Assembly: GCA_903904545.1 (NCBI GenBank)
Contig: CAIVDB010000131.1
Span: 1-19,652 of the forward strand
Direction of reading: 5' to 3'
Origin: an uncultured bacterium
GTDB lineage: Bacteria > Patescibacteria > JAEDAM01 > Absconditabacterales > Absconditicoccaceae
DNA length: 19,652 bases
Part shown: piece after piece, positions 1 through 8,408 of the stretch
Layout of the letters: each line of letters starts with the position of its first letter
How positions within the stretch are numbered: the stretch's first letter is position 1
The notes under the pieces: model-generated
The model's input: the letters and a program-made list of their open reading frames with translations, nothing else
Told to the model about the DNA's origin: nothing
Database searches by the model: none
Translations under genes and position numbers: made by a program

Positions 1-157
1 TCAAAATTGCTTATTGTCCCAAGTTTTAGCTTTCAAGTCCAATAAGAAAAACTCCTTCATTCCCCATTATTTATTATTAATTATCCATTCTTTTCCTTGA
101 TATTGCAATTGATATCACTAGTATCTTAAGCACTTTATTCTGTTATAATTTTGTTGT
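1..157. other. Upstream region of infB, no gene seen
   Basis: No gene is supported here in either strand. Positions 62-89 can be read as four heptamers ending in ATT, a weak member of the 7-bp array family found through the window. The infB promoter lies at the right end. Confidence 0.5.
141..149 (+). promoter_or_regulatory. Extended -10 promoter of infB, probably leaderless
   Basis: TGTTATAAT contains a perfect TATAAT at 144-149 preceded by the TGN of an extended -10 element. No convincing -35 box is present at 16-18 bp. The infB ATG lies 8 bp downstream, about where transcription should begin, so the mRNA would have almost no 5' leader and no Shine-Dalgarno sequence. Confidence 0.5.
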
Positions 158-2605
158 ATGCCAAAAGTTTCTGAAAAGAAAGTAGTTAAGAAGGTAGTCT
201 CCAAGGCAACTCCTCCTTCGGTAGGGAAACCTGAGAAGAAGATTCCCGAAAAAAAACTTATCGAGAAAAAATCTTCAGAGAAAAAAATTGTCAAAAAGAC
301 TCAGACTGCTCAGGAAATTCAAGATGCTCAAGTCTTGAAATCTGACGAACTTGGTTCTTGAGGTTTTCTTTCATGACTCTGATTTTCCAAAACAATAGAA
401 AAGAAGCCTACTAATCAAGAGATACAACAACAAAAAGAAGAAGAGGACGAACAGGAAAGTATTTTCCTTGAAAAGCCTCGTCATGCTCCTATGTCTTTCG
501 ATACTGTTGCTCCTGCAAAACAGGCCTTCGTTGGAGGATACAAAGAACCAGAACGTCCCCGTTCTTATACGCCAGCGCGTCCTTCTCAGCCGCGTCCTTC
601 TCAACCTCGTAATGCATCACCACAGCATGGTGGACAGCAAAGAGTTCCTTCTTATACAAAACCTATGTGAGGAGGATATCATAAACCTGAATTTAGGAAG
701 GCAAGCCCTGGATGAGCAAGAGGAATCCCCTCTTCACAGAAAAGACCAGTCTATACTCCAGCTTCTCCACGTTTGACTCCACCCACTATCCCTCATGTCA
801 AAGTCTACAAGGAAGCAATGACTTCTGCCAATCTTGTAAAAAAACAAGAAATTATTTTGCAGGAGAATATTACCGTCAAAGAATTTTCAGAAAAGATGGG
901 AGTGCCTTTGCAAGAAGTAATGAAAAAACTTTTGGAAAATAAAATAATGAAATGAATAACAGCTTCTTTGGATTTCGATACAGCGACGCTTATTGCTTCA
1001 GAATTTAATGTAGATGTGAAGAAAAAAGAAAATACTTTGAATGTAGAATCCTTCATGACAGGAGATCTGCAAGCTATCTTGGATCTTGATAAAGAGGCTC
1101 CAAATCTTGTTTCTAGACCGCCTATTGTGACGATCATGGGACATGTAGATCATGGAAAGACATCGCTTCTTGATTATTTGAGAAAAACTGTCGTCGCTGA
1201 AGGTGAAGCAGGAGGGATTACTCAGTCTATCTGAGCTTCTGTGGTAGAATGTAATGGGAAGAAAATATGTTTCATCGATACTCCAGGACACGAACTCTTT
1301 ACAAGTTTGAGAGCGAGAGGGGCTAAACTGACTAATATAGCGGTGATTGTCATCGCAGCCGACGATAGTGTGATGCCTCAGACGATAGAGTCTATTGGTC
1401 ATGCGAAAGATGCTGGAGTGCCTATTATCGTTGCTATTACCAAGATAGATAAAGTCGCCAACAATATCGAACAGATCAAAATGGATATCGCTAAATATGG
1501 ACTTACTCCAGAAGATTGGTGAGGAGATGTTCCTGTGATTTGAATTTCGTCTAAGACAGGACAAGGAATACCAGAACTTTTGGAAACTATTTTATTACAA
1601 TCAGAGATGTTAGATCTCAAATATAATCCTAAAAGAGCTGCTGTGGGAGTCATCTTGGATGCGCACAAAGATCCTAAACAAGGAGTAGTCTCTACTATCA
1701 TTGTGATGAGTGGAACTTTGAAAATTGGAGATATCGTAGTGATCTATAATACGTATGGAAAGATCAGAAGGATGCAGAACCGGAAAGGTCAGAGTATGGT
1801 TTCCGCGACAGGTGGTGAACCGGTACAGGTTTTGGGTATCACTTCTTTACCTGAACCCGGACGTATTTTGGAAGTGGTAAAAAATGAGAAGGAGGCACAA
1901 GACAGAATTACAACGATCCAAGAACATGTAAAACAACAATCGGGAGAATCTATAGTACAGCATTTCATCTCCCAATTGCAATCATGAACTGCTCAATCAG
2001 AGTTGAGATTGATCTTGAAATCTGATGGATCTTCTAGTCTAGAAGCGCTCAAACAAGCAGTCAATGCCATTCCATTACCCAAAAATGTAACGATCAAAGT
2101 GGTACATTCTGATGTAGGACATTTTTCTGATTCAGATCTTTCTCTTGCACAAGCGTCTAGTTCATTATTGCTTGGATTTAATATCTCTATGAATGCATTA
2201 CTCAAAAAGAAGGCAGACAATATGAAGATAGAAATGAAAAATTATGATATTATTTACGAACTTACAGATTATCTTACCAATCTCCTTCTCGGAATGGTAG
2301 AGATCGAACAACATGAAGTCATGTTTGCTAAGCTGAATGTCATGGGTATCTTCTTTACGAAAAATAAGGATATGACTGTTGGAGGAAAAGTGATTTTTGG
2401 AAAACTTCATGGAAAACCAAAGTTTACGGTCATGAGAGGAGAAGATATCTTCTGTACAGGTCATGTGGTTTCTTTACATAGAAACAAAGATGAGGTCAAA
2501 GAAGTAGGTGAAGGAGAAGAATGTGGTATCAAGGTAGTAACGGGTAAAAAAATAGAAATAGGTGATATTATAGAATTTTCAGAAATGCAGGATGTAGTCG
2601 ACTAG
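158..2605 (+). CDS. infB: Translation initiation factor IF-2
   Basis: IF-2 is the GTPase that places initiator fMet-tRNA on the 30S subunit and promotes subunit joining. Read with TGA as Gly the frame is continuous for 815 residues and stops at TAG. Residues 1-70 are Lys-rich and about 70-210 are Pro/Arg/Gln-rich and probably disordered. An IF2_N domain follows (about 230-280, with [17 protein letters not shown]). The GTPase domain starts near 320: G1 GHVDHGKT at 328, switch region GGITQSIGAS, G3 DTPGHE, G4 TKID and G5 SSKTG. The G4 box has Thr where most IF-2 proteins have Asn. Domains II, III and the fMet-tRNA-binding domain IV follow. Ten in-frame TGA codons (359, 374, 380, 668, 713, 953, 1232, 1520, 1541, 1985) include the invariant Gly of the switch region at 1232. 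The ATG at 158 is chosen because of the promoter and the basic N-terminus. Identity is certain; the exact start is likely. Confidence 0.97.
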
Positions 2606-2606
2606 C

Positions 2607-2641
2607 GTCGAATGTTGAATGTTGAGTTTTAAGTGTTGAAT
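2607..2641. repeat. Heptamer array after infB
   Basis: Five consecutive 7-bp units with consensus GTTGAAT (for example gtcgaat, gttgaat) begin one base after the infB TAG stop. They occupy the first part of the infB-S23 spacer. Confidence 0.75.
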
Positions 2642-2657
2642 AGTTTGATGATAATTC

Positions 2658-2678
2658 TAAGCTTTAGTATTTAACACT
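2658..2678. repeat. Short heptamer array before the S23-like gene
   Basis: Three 7-bp units of the form TANNNYT (taagctt, tagtatt and one variant) end 7 bp before the start codon of the four-helix-bundle gene. The copy number is low, so this assignment is weaker than the neighbouring arrays. Confidence 0.45.
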
Positions 2679-2685
2679 TGTGTTG

Positions 2686-3030
2686 ATGCTGATTCAAGAA
2701 AAAAGTTTTGAGTTTGCTGTCAAGATTATTGAACTTTATAAAGTTTTTATAAAGAAGGGTGAATTTGTTATATCAAAACAATTATTGAGAAGTGCGACAA
2801 GTATTTGAGCCAATGTTGAAGAAGCCTCAGCAGGACAAACAAAAAAAGATTTTCATACAAAGATGGCAATAGCATCTAAAGAGGCTAGAGAAACAAGATA
2901 TCGACTGCGTTTGTTAGAGAGGACCCATTTGGTTGATATTCCCATACAGCCTTATCTGAATGATATAGAAGAGATCATAAAAATTTTAACTAAAATTGTA
3001 AAAACAACTGCTGAAAATTTAAGTAAATAG
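2686..3030 (+). CDS. S23/Avd-like four-helix-bundle protein (first copy)
   Basis: This 114-residue protein belongs to the four-helix-bundle family first described from ORFs within intervening sequences of 23S rRNA genes and structurally related to Avd of diversity-generating retroelements. Seen here: an N-terminal helix (SFEFAVKIIELYKVF), then RSATSIGANVEEASAGQTKKDF, which is the family signature, and helices with KEARETRYRLRLLERT. The Gly of SIGAN is encoded by TGA at 2806, so the standard code would split the gene. The family is widespread in Patescibacteria but its cellular role is unknown; no rRNA gene or reverse transcriptase is nearby. The gene lies between infB and pth on the same strand, with repeat-filled spacers of 80 and 45 bp. 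The ATG at 2686 is chosen because family members begin just before this first helix. Confidence 0.88.
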
Positions 3031-3037
3031 ACCTTAC

Positions 3038-3072
3038 TTAGCACTTAGCATTTAGCATTTAAAACTTATAAT
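3038..3072. repeat. Heptamer array between the S23-like gene and pth
   Basis: Five 7-bp units beginning TTA, consensus TTAGCAT, start 7 bp after the TAG stop. The last unit is TTATAAT, which creates a TATAAT hexamer three bases before the pth ATG. Confidence 0.75.
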
Positions 3073-3075
3073 TCC

Positions 3076-3633
3076 ATGAAGCTAGTTGTAGGACTATGAA
3101 ATCCATGAAAAGATTATGAAAAAACGAGGCATAATATAGGATTTATTATGCTCGATGCTTTTGTGCAACGAGAAAAATTAGGGATATGTAAATCTGAAAA
3201 TAAACGGAAATGTCTTATGTTAAAATCTCTGATCGCAGATCAGGAAGTTGTTTTTTTGAAGCCACAAGAATTTATGAATCGCTCGGGATGAGCTGTAAGT
3301 GCGCTTGCTACCTTTTATAAGATTGATCCTAAGGATATTCTCGTCATCCATGATGATATTGATCTCCCTGTAGGGAAAATTCAATTGAAACTTGGAGGAA
3401 GTAGTGCTGGGCACAATGGACTCAAAGATATTATTTTGAAGATATGAACCAAAGATTTCTGGAGACTAAGAATCGGTGTAGATAGGCCGGTGAATCAAAA
3501 TGACGCTAGCCACGGTCGTAGCACCGAGGTTGCTGATTATGTATTAGGAAATTTCAAGAAAGAGGAAAAATCACTCATTGATGATAAAATGGGTGAGATA
3601 GAAAAATATATATTGGAGTTTATCCAAAGATAG
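3076..3633 (+). CDS. pth: Peptidyl-tRNA hydrolase
   Basis: Pth cleaves the ester bond of peptidyl-tRNAs that drop off ribosomes and so recycles tRNA. The 185-residue product has the family's normal length and motifs: N-terminal [22 protein letters not shown] with the substrate-contacting Asn and the catalytic His near residues 10-20, [23 protein letters not shown] with the catalytic Asp, [12 protein letters not shown], and the C-terminal RLRIGVDRP and VADYVLGNF segments. Four TGA codons (3097, 3106, 3289, 3445) encode glycines; the first two are the Gly positions of GLGNPG, so the motif can only be read in table 25. The ATG at 3076 matches the family start exactly. No Shine-Dalgarno sequence is visible. 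The gene probably follows infB and the S23-like gene on one transcript, and faces the unknown gene at 3859-4188 across a shared hairpin. Confidence 0.97.
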
Positions 3634-3652
3634 GGAATATTTTTTGTTGTAA

Positions 3653-3718
3653 GGAACGGTTTCAAACTGTTCTCTACGAAACTCACTGCTACCATAGGCG
3701 TTTGGTAAACGCCCCTAC
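3653..3718. repeat. Pair of related REP-like hairpins
   Basis: Positions 3654-3672 form a near-perfect palindrome (GAACGGTTT / AAACTGTTC). Positions 3697-3713 form a perfect 7-bp stem (GGCGTTT / AAACGCC) with a 3-bp loop. On the minus strand each copy begins GTAG and has the same layout, GTAG-G-C-GTTT-AAAC-G-CC, so they look like two diverged copies of one palindromic element. Confidence 0.55.
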
Positions 3719-3801
3719 GAAGTTTAATGTCTTTCTCTACAAGATTTCATGTTGAGATAAGTATCGTGCATGAGCTGAAGAGGGAATTCCCTAATACAAC
3801 A

Positions 3802-3840
3802 AAATCCTCTCAAGATATAAGAGGATTTGTATTTGATTTT
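3802..3840. terminator. Probable bidirectional terminator between pth and the unknown gene
   Basis: A perfect 9-bp stem AAATCCTCT / AGAGGATTT (3802-3810 and 3820-3828) has a 9-bp loop. It is followed by a T-rich run on the plus strand (TTTGATTTTTTTT) and by TTTTGTTG on the minus strand. Its position between two convergent genes fits a shared intrinsic terminator. Confidence 0.7.
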
Positions 3841-3858
3841 TTTTAAAAAAATCTACAT

Positions 3859-4188
3859 TTAAAACTTTACAATCAGTATCTCCACTTTTGTGGATTTGTC
3901 GTTATCTGTTCTTAAGTCTCCTTTAGCATATCCCACAAAGGACAGCCACTCATCACCTATCTTTACATGACCTCCAATCGAGGTTAGTGTATTACCTTTT
4001 TCTGTGTGAAATTCTTTTTTTTGTTGGATAATGAGTAATCCATCTTTTTTGTTATCAGCAAAGACAATTTCAATCCCCGCTGATTCGGCGTCGTGTCTTG
4101 GGGCACAAGGTGCCATCCTTATGCTTAGTGCAAGATTATATTTAGAATTTTTTCCAAATATTTCTACTATTTTATTTTTTGTATTCAT
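3859..4188 (-). CDS. Small protein of unknown function
   Basis: The product is 109 residues and I do not recognise the family. It has no membrane segment or signal peptide. The composition suggests a small, mostly beta-strand soluble domain: an N-terminal helix region (NKIVEIFGKNSKYNLALSIRM), then alternating charged and hydrophobic stretches such as GIEIVFADNKKDGLLIIQ and DEWLSFVGYAKGDLR, ending KVEILIVKF. It contains APCAPRHDAES but no recognisable metal site. It lies 70 bp after ligA on the same strand but has its own promoter-like boxes. These boxes overlap an upstream in-frame ATG at 4227, so the ATG at 4188 is preferred. The gene uses no TGA codon. That it is a gene is likely; the function is unknown. 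Confidence 0.7.
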   Translation of the reverse strand: MNTKNKIVEIFGKNSKYNLALSIRMAPCAPRHDAESAGIEIVFADNKKDGLLIIQQKKEFHTEKGNTLTSIGGHVKIGDEWLSFVGYAKGDLRTDNDKSTKVEILIVKF

Positions 4189-4216
4189 GATATTTGATTT
4201 ATTTTGTTTATATTTT

Positions 4217-4244
4217 TTTATATTCATTTTTATGATTAAGTCAA
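4217..4244 (-). promoter_or_regulatory. Sigma-70-type promoter for the small unknown gene
   Basis: On the minus strand TTGACT (4239-4244) and TATAAA (4217-4222) are separated by 16 bp. Transcription would start near 4210, about 22 bp before the ATG at 4188 and downstream of the alternative ATG at 4227. The boxes therefore support the shorter start. Confidence 0.6.
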
Positions 4245-4258
4245 TTGTTTTTGGAAAA

Positions 4259-6493
4259 TTAAAATAGGCTCTGAGAAGTTGGTATATTTGCTTGGGATTT
4301 CTTTTCTGAGGAGGGAATCTCTTTGAGGAAGGTAAATCTGTGAAGGATAGTCTCCCGTCATTGCACACTCTCACATCCCAACTCCTCTGCTTTGTTTTTT
4401 TTACTTCCTGGTTTGTCTCCTATGAGCATGAGTTGGGTATCTTTCCTGGGTTGTTCATGGAATGTCCATCCATGGCTTTGCATTACTTGGACGATCTCTT
4501 CTCTGGAAACCGGAAAGGATCCAGTAATGCAGAAAGATCCTTGATTGAGTTCTTCAAATATCCCGAGGTTCTCTTTATCTTTGTAATATTTGATCGGATC
4601 GAAATTGATGCCGAATGTTGCTAATCTTTCTAAGAGTTCTTTATTTGTCTTCTTAGTGAAAAAATCTTGGATCTCTTGAAGCGTTTTCTCTCCGATACCG
4701 AAAATTGCTTGGAGGAATGTTTCATCAGTGATATGCTTGATCAGGTTCTCTAAGGGACTTAGGGTTTCATCTTGGAGACTATAATAATTGATGAGGCCAT
4801 CATTGAGGATAATTGCTGTCTTTTTGCCTACATGACCGATACCGAGTCCATTGAGGAGTCTTCGTAATGGTTTCTCTTTGGCTTGAAGTAATTGGATAGC
4901 GATTTCACTGACTTTTTTACTTCCGAATCCTGGCAATCTCTGGAGTGTTATTTGTATCTGAGGATCCCCCAATGTAAAGATATCGGCGATGTTCTGTAAA
5001 ATTTTTTGATCGACCAAAATATCAATAATACTCTCTCCTATCCCTTGGATATCCATGCAATTTTTGGAGACGAAGTGTTCGAGTTTCGTTTTGATTTGAC
5101 TAGGGCATGTTTCATTGGAACAATAATAATGCATATCTTCATGTGCAACCTGAGACCCACACACCGGACATTTTTGAGGAGCTTCAAGCGTGATTTCTGT
5201 TCCGCTTCTTTTATCTTTGATGACTCCTACAATATAAGGAATGACCTCTCCGCTTCTCTGAAGCCAGACCCAGTCCCCTACTCTAATATCTTTGGTATGT
5301 ACAAAATCGAAGTTATGGAGTGTTGTCCTAGAGATAGTTGCTCCAGAGAGTTGCACGGGGCTGAGATTTGCTACAGGGGTAATGATACCCGTCCTTCCTA
5401 TCTGGAAATCAATGGATTGGACTTGGGTAGCTACTTGTTGAGCAGGGAATTTATAGGCGACCGCTCGTCTCGGATGATGTTCGGTGGCTCAGATACTGTC
5501 ACGAAGTTCTTGATCCTGTACTTTGATTACCAGTCCGTCAAAATCTAAATCCTGATTGTCTAAGTAAGATTTAGTCTCTTCATCGAGGCAGATGTTTATC
5601 ACGTCTTGGATTGCGTTCTTTGTTTTTTTTCGTTGGAAAACTGGGAGTCCGTAAAGTCATAAGGTTTGTAAGGTCGGAAGGCCGTCAATTCATCAGGAAA
5701 TGTTTTTATATGATAATATATCGTACACAAAACACACTAATCCTCTTTTTGCTACTTCTCCACTATCCAATAATTTGATACTTCCTGCTGCAGCGTTTCT
5801 TGTATTTGCGAATGCTTGTTCTCCGTTTTCTTCTCTCTCTTGGTTAATTTTTTTCCATACCGATTTGGGCATCATTATCTCTCAGCGGACACTGAGGTAC
5901 CCTTGGATTTCTCATTTTAATTGTTGGGGAATATTCTTTATTGTCTTTGCATTTATGGTAATATCTTCTCCTACGAGTCCATCTCCACGCGTGATGGCTT
6001 GATGAAGTTTACCTTCTTTGTAGATAAGCTCTACACTAATTCCATCAAATTTTGGTTCTATAGTATAGGGAATCTGTAATTGGGAATTGTGGATTTGTGC
6101 TTCAGATGCTTTATCAATAATTCTTTTGATTCTTTCTTCTCGATCGAGAAGATCTTGAGCGTTGTAGGTATTTTCCAAAGATAATAATTTGGTTTTGTGT
6201 GGTGCTTGAGTAAATCCTTCTGCAATTTGTCCGATAAGTCCTTGGGTAGGAGAATTTCATGAAATCAAATGAGGAAAATATTCTTCTATTTTTTTGAGAT
6301 AATCGAAAAGTTCATCGTATTCTTTGTCGGAGATGATGGAAGTATTTTCTATATAATAGAGATGGTTATGATCTACGAGACAATCAATCAACTCTTGGTA
6401 TTTCTCGGCAATTTCTTTTTCAGAAATTGTGGAAAAATCGGTATGAGTAGAGAAGTAATTTTGTAAGTGTTGAGTGGATTCGTTGAGATTCAT
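4259..6493 (-). CDS. ligA: NAD-dependent DNA ligase LigA
   Basis: LigA seals nicks in DNA with NAD as cofactor during replication and repair. The 744-residue product carries all the domains: the Ia domain (residues about 1-75, HNHLYYIENTSIISDKEYDELF, then SPTQ), the adenylation domain with the AMP-accepting Lys 148 in EPKFDG and TRGDGLVGED, DFDGLVIKV and HHPRRAVAYKFP, an OB fold (GRTGIITPVANLSPVQLSGATISRTTLHN), a four-Cys zinc finger (442, 445, 458, 463), helix-hairpin-helix repeats (LPGFGSKK, GIGHVGKKTA, FGIGEKT) and a BRCT domain (GSFCITGSFP to IGDKPGSKKNKAEELG). At least seven TGA codons encode Gly (for example 4358, 5489, 5657, 5690, 5693, 5912, 6257). Because 4358 is TGA, the protein continues 33 residues past the BRCT core to TAA at 4259; with that tail it is somewhat longer than the usual ~670 residues. 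It lies 52 bp downstream of the second S23-like gene. Confidence 0.96.
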
Positions 6494-6519
6494 ATCGTAT
6501 AAAATTAATTAAATGATTT

Positions 6520-6547
6520 GATGATTTCGGATTGCGGATTGCGGATT
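6520..6547. repeat. Heptamer array overlapping the stop of the second S23-like gene
   Basis: Four 7-bp units ending GATT, consensus GCGGATT (two perfect copies), fill most of the 52-bp spacer between ligA and the S23-like gene. The last unit includes two bases of that gene's TAA stop (6546-6548 on the minus strand). Confidence 0.75.
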
Positions 6548-6935
6548 ATTTTTTCTGTAATTTTTTAGTCTTTTTCATCTCTTCTAGATATTTAATGAAT
6601 CAACCTATTTGTTTTCATAGATTTAATAATAATTCGTTAATTACCTCAAATTCCTTTTCCGTAATATATTCAACAGTTAGTGCGACATATACTTGATTTC
6701 TTGTTTCTCCACAACTTCCTTTTGCAATTCTTAGATATCTTATAAACTCATTATTATTGTTTTTTTCGAATCATTCGACAATGTTACTACTAATTGATAC
6801 AACTGCTCTTCTAATTTGATCTTTTAGTCCTCGATCTTTGGAAAAAATTTCTTTTGCAGAATAATCATAGATTAATTTAGTTATTTTTAATGATAATTTT
6901 CGTATTGGGATATCCTCGAATTTTTCTATTTTCAT
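6546..6935 (-). CDS. S23/Avd-like four-helix-bundle protein (second copy)
   Basis: The 129-residue product shows the family pattern: N-terminal helix (IRKLSLKITKLIYDYSAK), LKDQIRRAVVSISSNIVEGFEKNN, which matches the family's conserved RAAxSIxxNIAEG motif, then RYLRIAKGSCGETRNQVYVAL and a C-terminal helix ending in a basic tail (KKTKKLQKK). Three TGA codons encode Gly, one of them in VEGF. It shares little sequence with the copy at 2686-3030 beyond the family motifs, so the two look like old paralogues rather than a recent duplication. The role is unknown. It lies between the sugar transferase gene (63 bp upstream) and ligA (52 bp downstream) on the same strand. Both spacers contain heptamer arrays, and no separate promoter is evident. 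Confidence 0.87.
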
Positions 6936-6956
6936 GATGATTATTTGTAAGAAATA

Positions 6957-6984
6957 AATTCGTAATTCTCAATTCGTAATTGAT
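6957..6984. repeat. Heptamer array between the sugar transferase and S23-like genes
   Basis: Four consecutive 7-bp units begin AATT, consensus AATTCGT. The array ends 14 bp beyond the TAA stop of the sugar transferase gene. Confidence 0.75.
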
Positions 6985-6998
6985 AAATCCGGACAATT

Positions 6999-8390
6999 TT
7001 ATTTCCCTTTAAACACTACGCCAAAAGTAGCAAACATAATGTAGAGATCCATAAAGATAGTTCGATTCTGGATATAGTAGAGATCTAATTTTGCTTCTTC
7101 ATCGAAATCTAGGTCATCCCTTCCGAAAACTTGTGCATATCCTGTGATCCCTGGTTTGATGCTAAAGAGTCTCTTTTGCCAAGATTCGTAATTTTGTACT
7201 TCTGTAGGGAGATGAGGTCTTGGTCCTACGAGAGACATTGTTCATACTAGTACAGAGAAGAGCTGTGGTAATTCATCCAAAGAGAGTTTTCTAATCCATT
7301 TCCCTACTCTTGTAACTCTTGGATCGTCTTTGATTTTCGGTAGGACTCATTGTCTTACATTGGCGTCAGAATTGATGAGTTTCTCATATAACTTTTCAGC
7401 TTCTACGCCTCCATATCCTACACTGAGATGCGTATACATGCTACGGAATTTGAAGAAAGGGAATAATTTCCCATATTTTCCTATTCTTTTGGATTTGTAG
7501 ATGATAGGTCATTTGGAGTCTATCTTGATGGCAAGTCCAACAAGACAGAGAATGGGAGACGTGATACCTATCAGAAGCAGACTTCCTATGATGTCAAATA
7601 CTCTTTTGAGGACCAAAGATCGTCAATCTAGTTTGGAATGTTTGTATTCTAATGCAATAATGTTGTCTATATTCTCTGGTGCATAGACTACGTCTTCTAG
7701 AAAGAATCATTCACTAATATGGTAGAATCTGGTGTGAGAAAATCTGATTTTTTCAAAGAGATGTTGAAGTTCCTTCTTTTCAAAACTTCAGACAGCGACT
7801 ACCATGAAATAATTTTTTAATATAATATCTTTGCAATCAGAGAAGTGACAAAATTCTGTTCTAAATGAAAATCAGTTTTTGATTTTTTCTATGGCTTTGT
7901 AACTTTCTAATGTATCGCTTCCTATGATGAGTATCTTGGATTCATCGTTTTTGTGTCTTTTGTTTTCTGTATAATTTCGTATTTGATCGAAGAAAAATAG
8001 CGAAAAAAAGCTTACGAATGATCCTATGACAATGATGAATCTAGAGATTCAAAAAGAGAAAACGAATCCTTGTCCAAAGTATGCAAGAAAGGTGATAGTA
8101 ATGATTCGATAAATTCGGACTTTACTAAATGTCTGAAAATAATTTTGGATAGGTTTATTGAGCTCATAGAGCTCTTTGATGATACCGATACCCACAAATG
8201 CTATTGCACTTGCTATCGCATATCCCATAGTTTCATAATAGTTGATGACGGGTATCTGGAGCTGGATCCCCGGTATTAAGTCAGTAATATGACGTAACTT
8301 ATAAATGACATAAAATACCCCTACGATGATCAATCAATGAATAATCGGTCTGAAGAGACGTAATATGCTTTGTGTTTTATTCATGAGCAT
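6999..8390 (-). CDS. Polyprenyl-phosphate sugar-phosphate transferase (WbaP/WcaJ type)
   Basis: Enzymes of this family move a hexose-1-phosphate from a nucleotide sugar onto undecaprenyl phosphate in the inner membrane, the first step of capsule, exopolysaccharide or O-glycan assembly. The 463-residue protein has about four N-terminal membrane segments (from [16 protein letters not shown] to [17 protein letters not shown]), a cytosolic linker domain ([20 protein letters not shown]), another hydrophobic segment ([25 protein letters not shown]), then the catalytic domain with [46 protein letters not shown] and the terminal [13 protein letters not shown]. Eight TGA codons encode Gly. A second ATG at 8384 is an equally possible start. 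It begins 18 bp after the NrnA-type gene and probably shares the dnaE transcript. The substrate sugar cannot be told from sequence, and no other glycosyltransferase is in the window. Confidence 0.92.
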
Positions 8391-8408
8391 ACAAAAAGAC
8401 TAAAAATA

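Larger units (their letters stand above)
3634..3858. other. Convergent spacer with REP-like hairpins and a terminator
   Basis: This 225-bp spacer lies between the convergent ends of pth and the unknown minus-strand gene. It contains two related hairpins (3654-3718), a 12-bp palindrome AGGGAATTCCCT (3781-3792) and a terminator-like stem (3802-3828). No coding frame is supported in it. Confidence 0.6.

Noticed and set aside
371..604. Minus-strand and alternative-frame open stretches over infB, dnaE and other large genes
   Set aside because: They overlap confidently assigned genes, have low-complexity or improbable translations and show no family motifs; they are shadows of the real frames.
158..2605. 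Reading infB, ligA, dnaE, the PBP and antiporter genes as pseudogenes or series of frameshifted fragments
   Set aside because: All breaks are TGA codons in one frame at positions where the families have Gly; no frame change is needed, so these are intact genes in table 25.
3079..3092. The 14-bp match AAGCTAGTTGTAGG between the pth start and 19608-19621 as evidence of homology
   Set aside because: One 14-bp match between any two places is about what chance predicts for a 19.6-kb window.
3650..3720. A tRNA gene suggested by GGTTTCAAAC
   Set aside because: The segment is a simple palindrome; no acceptor, D or anticodon arms can be drawn around it.
4189..4374. An N-terminal extension of the small unknown protein to 4227 or 4374
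   Set aside because: It would overlap the ligA 3' end, and the promoter boxes at 4217-4244 place transcription start downstream of the ATG at 4227.
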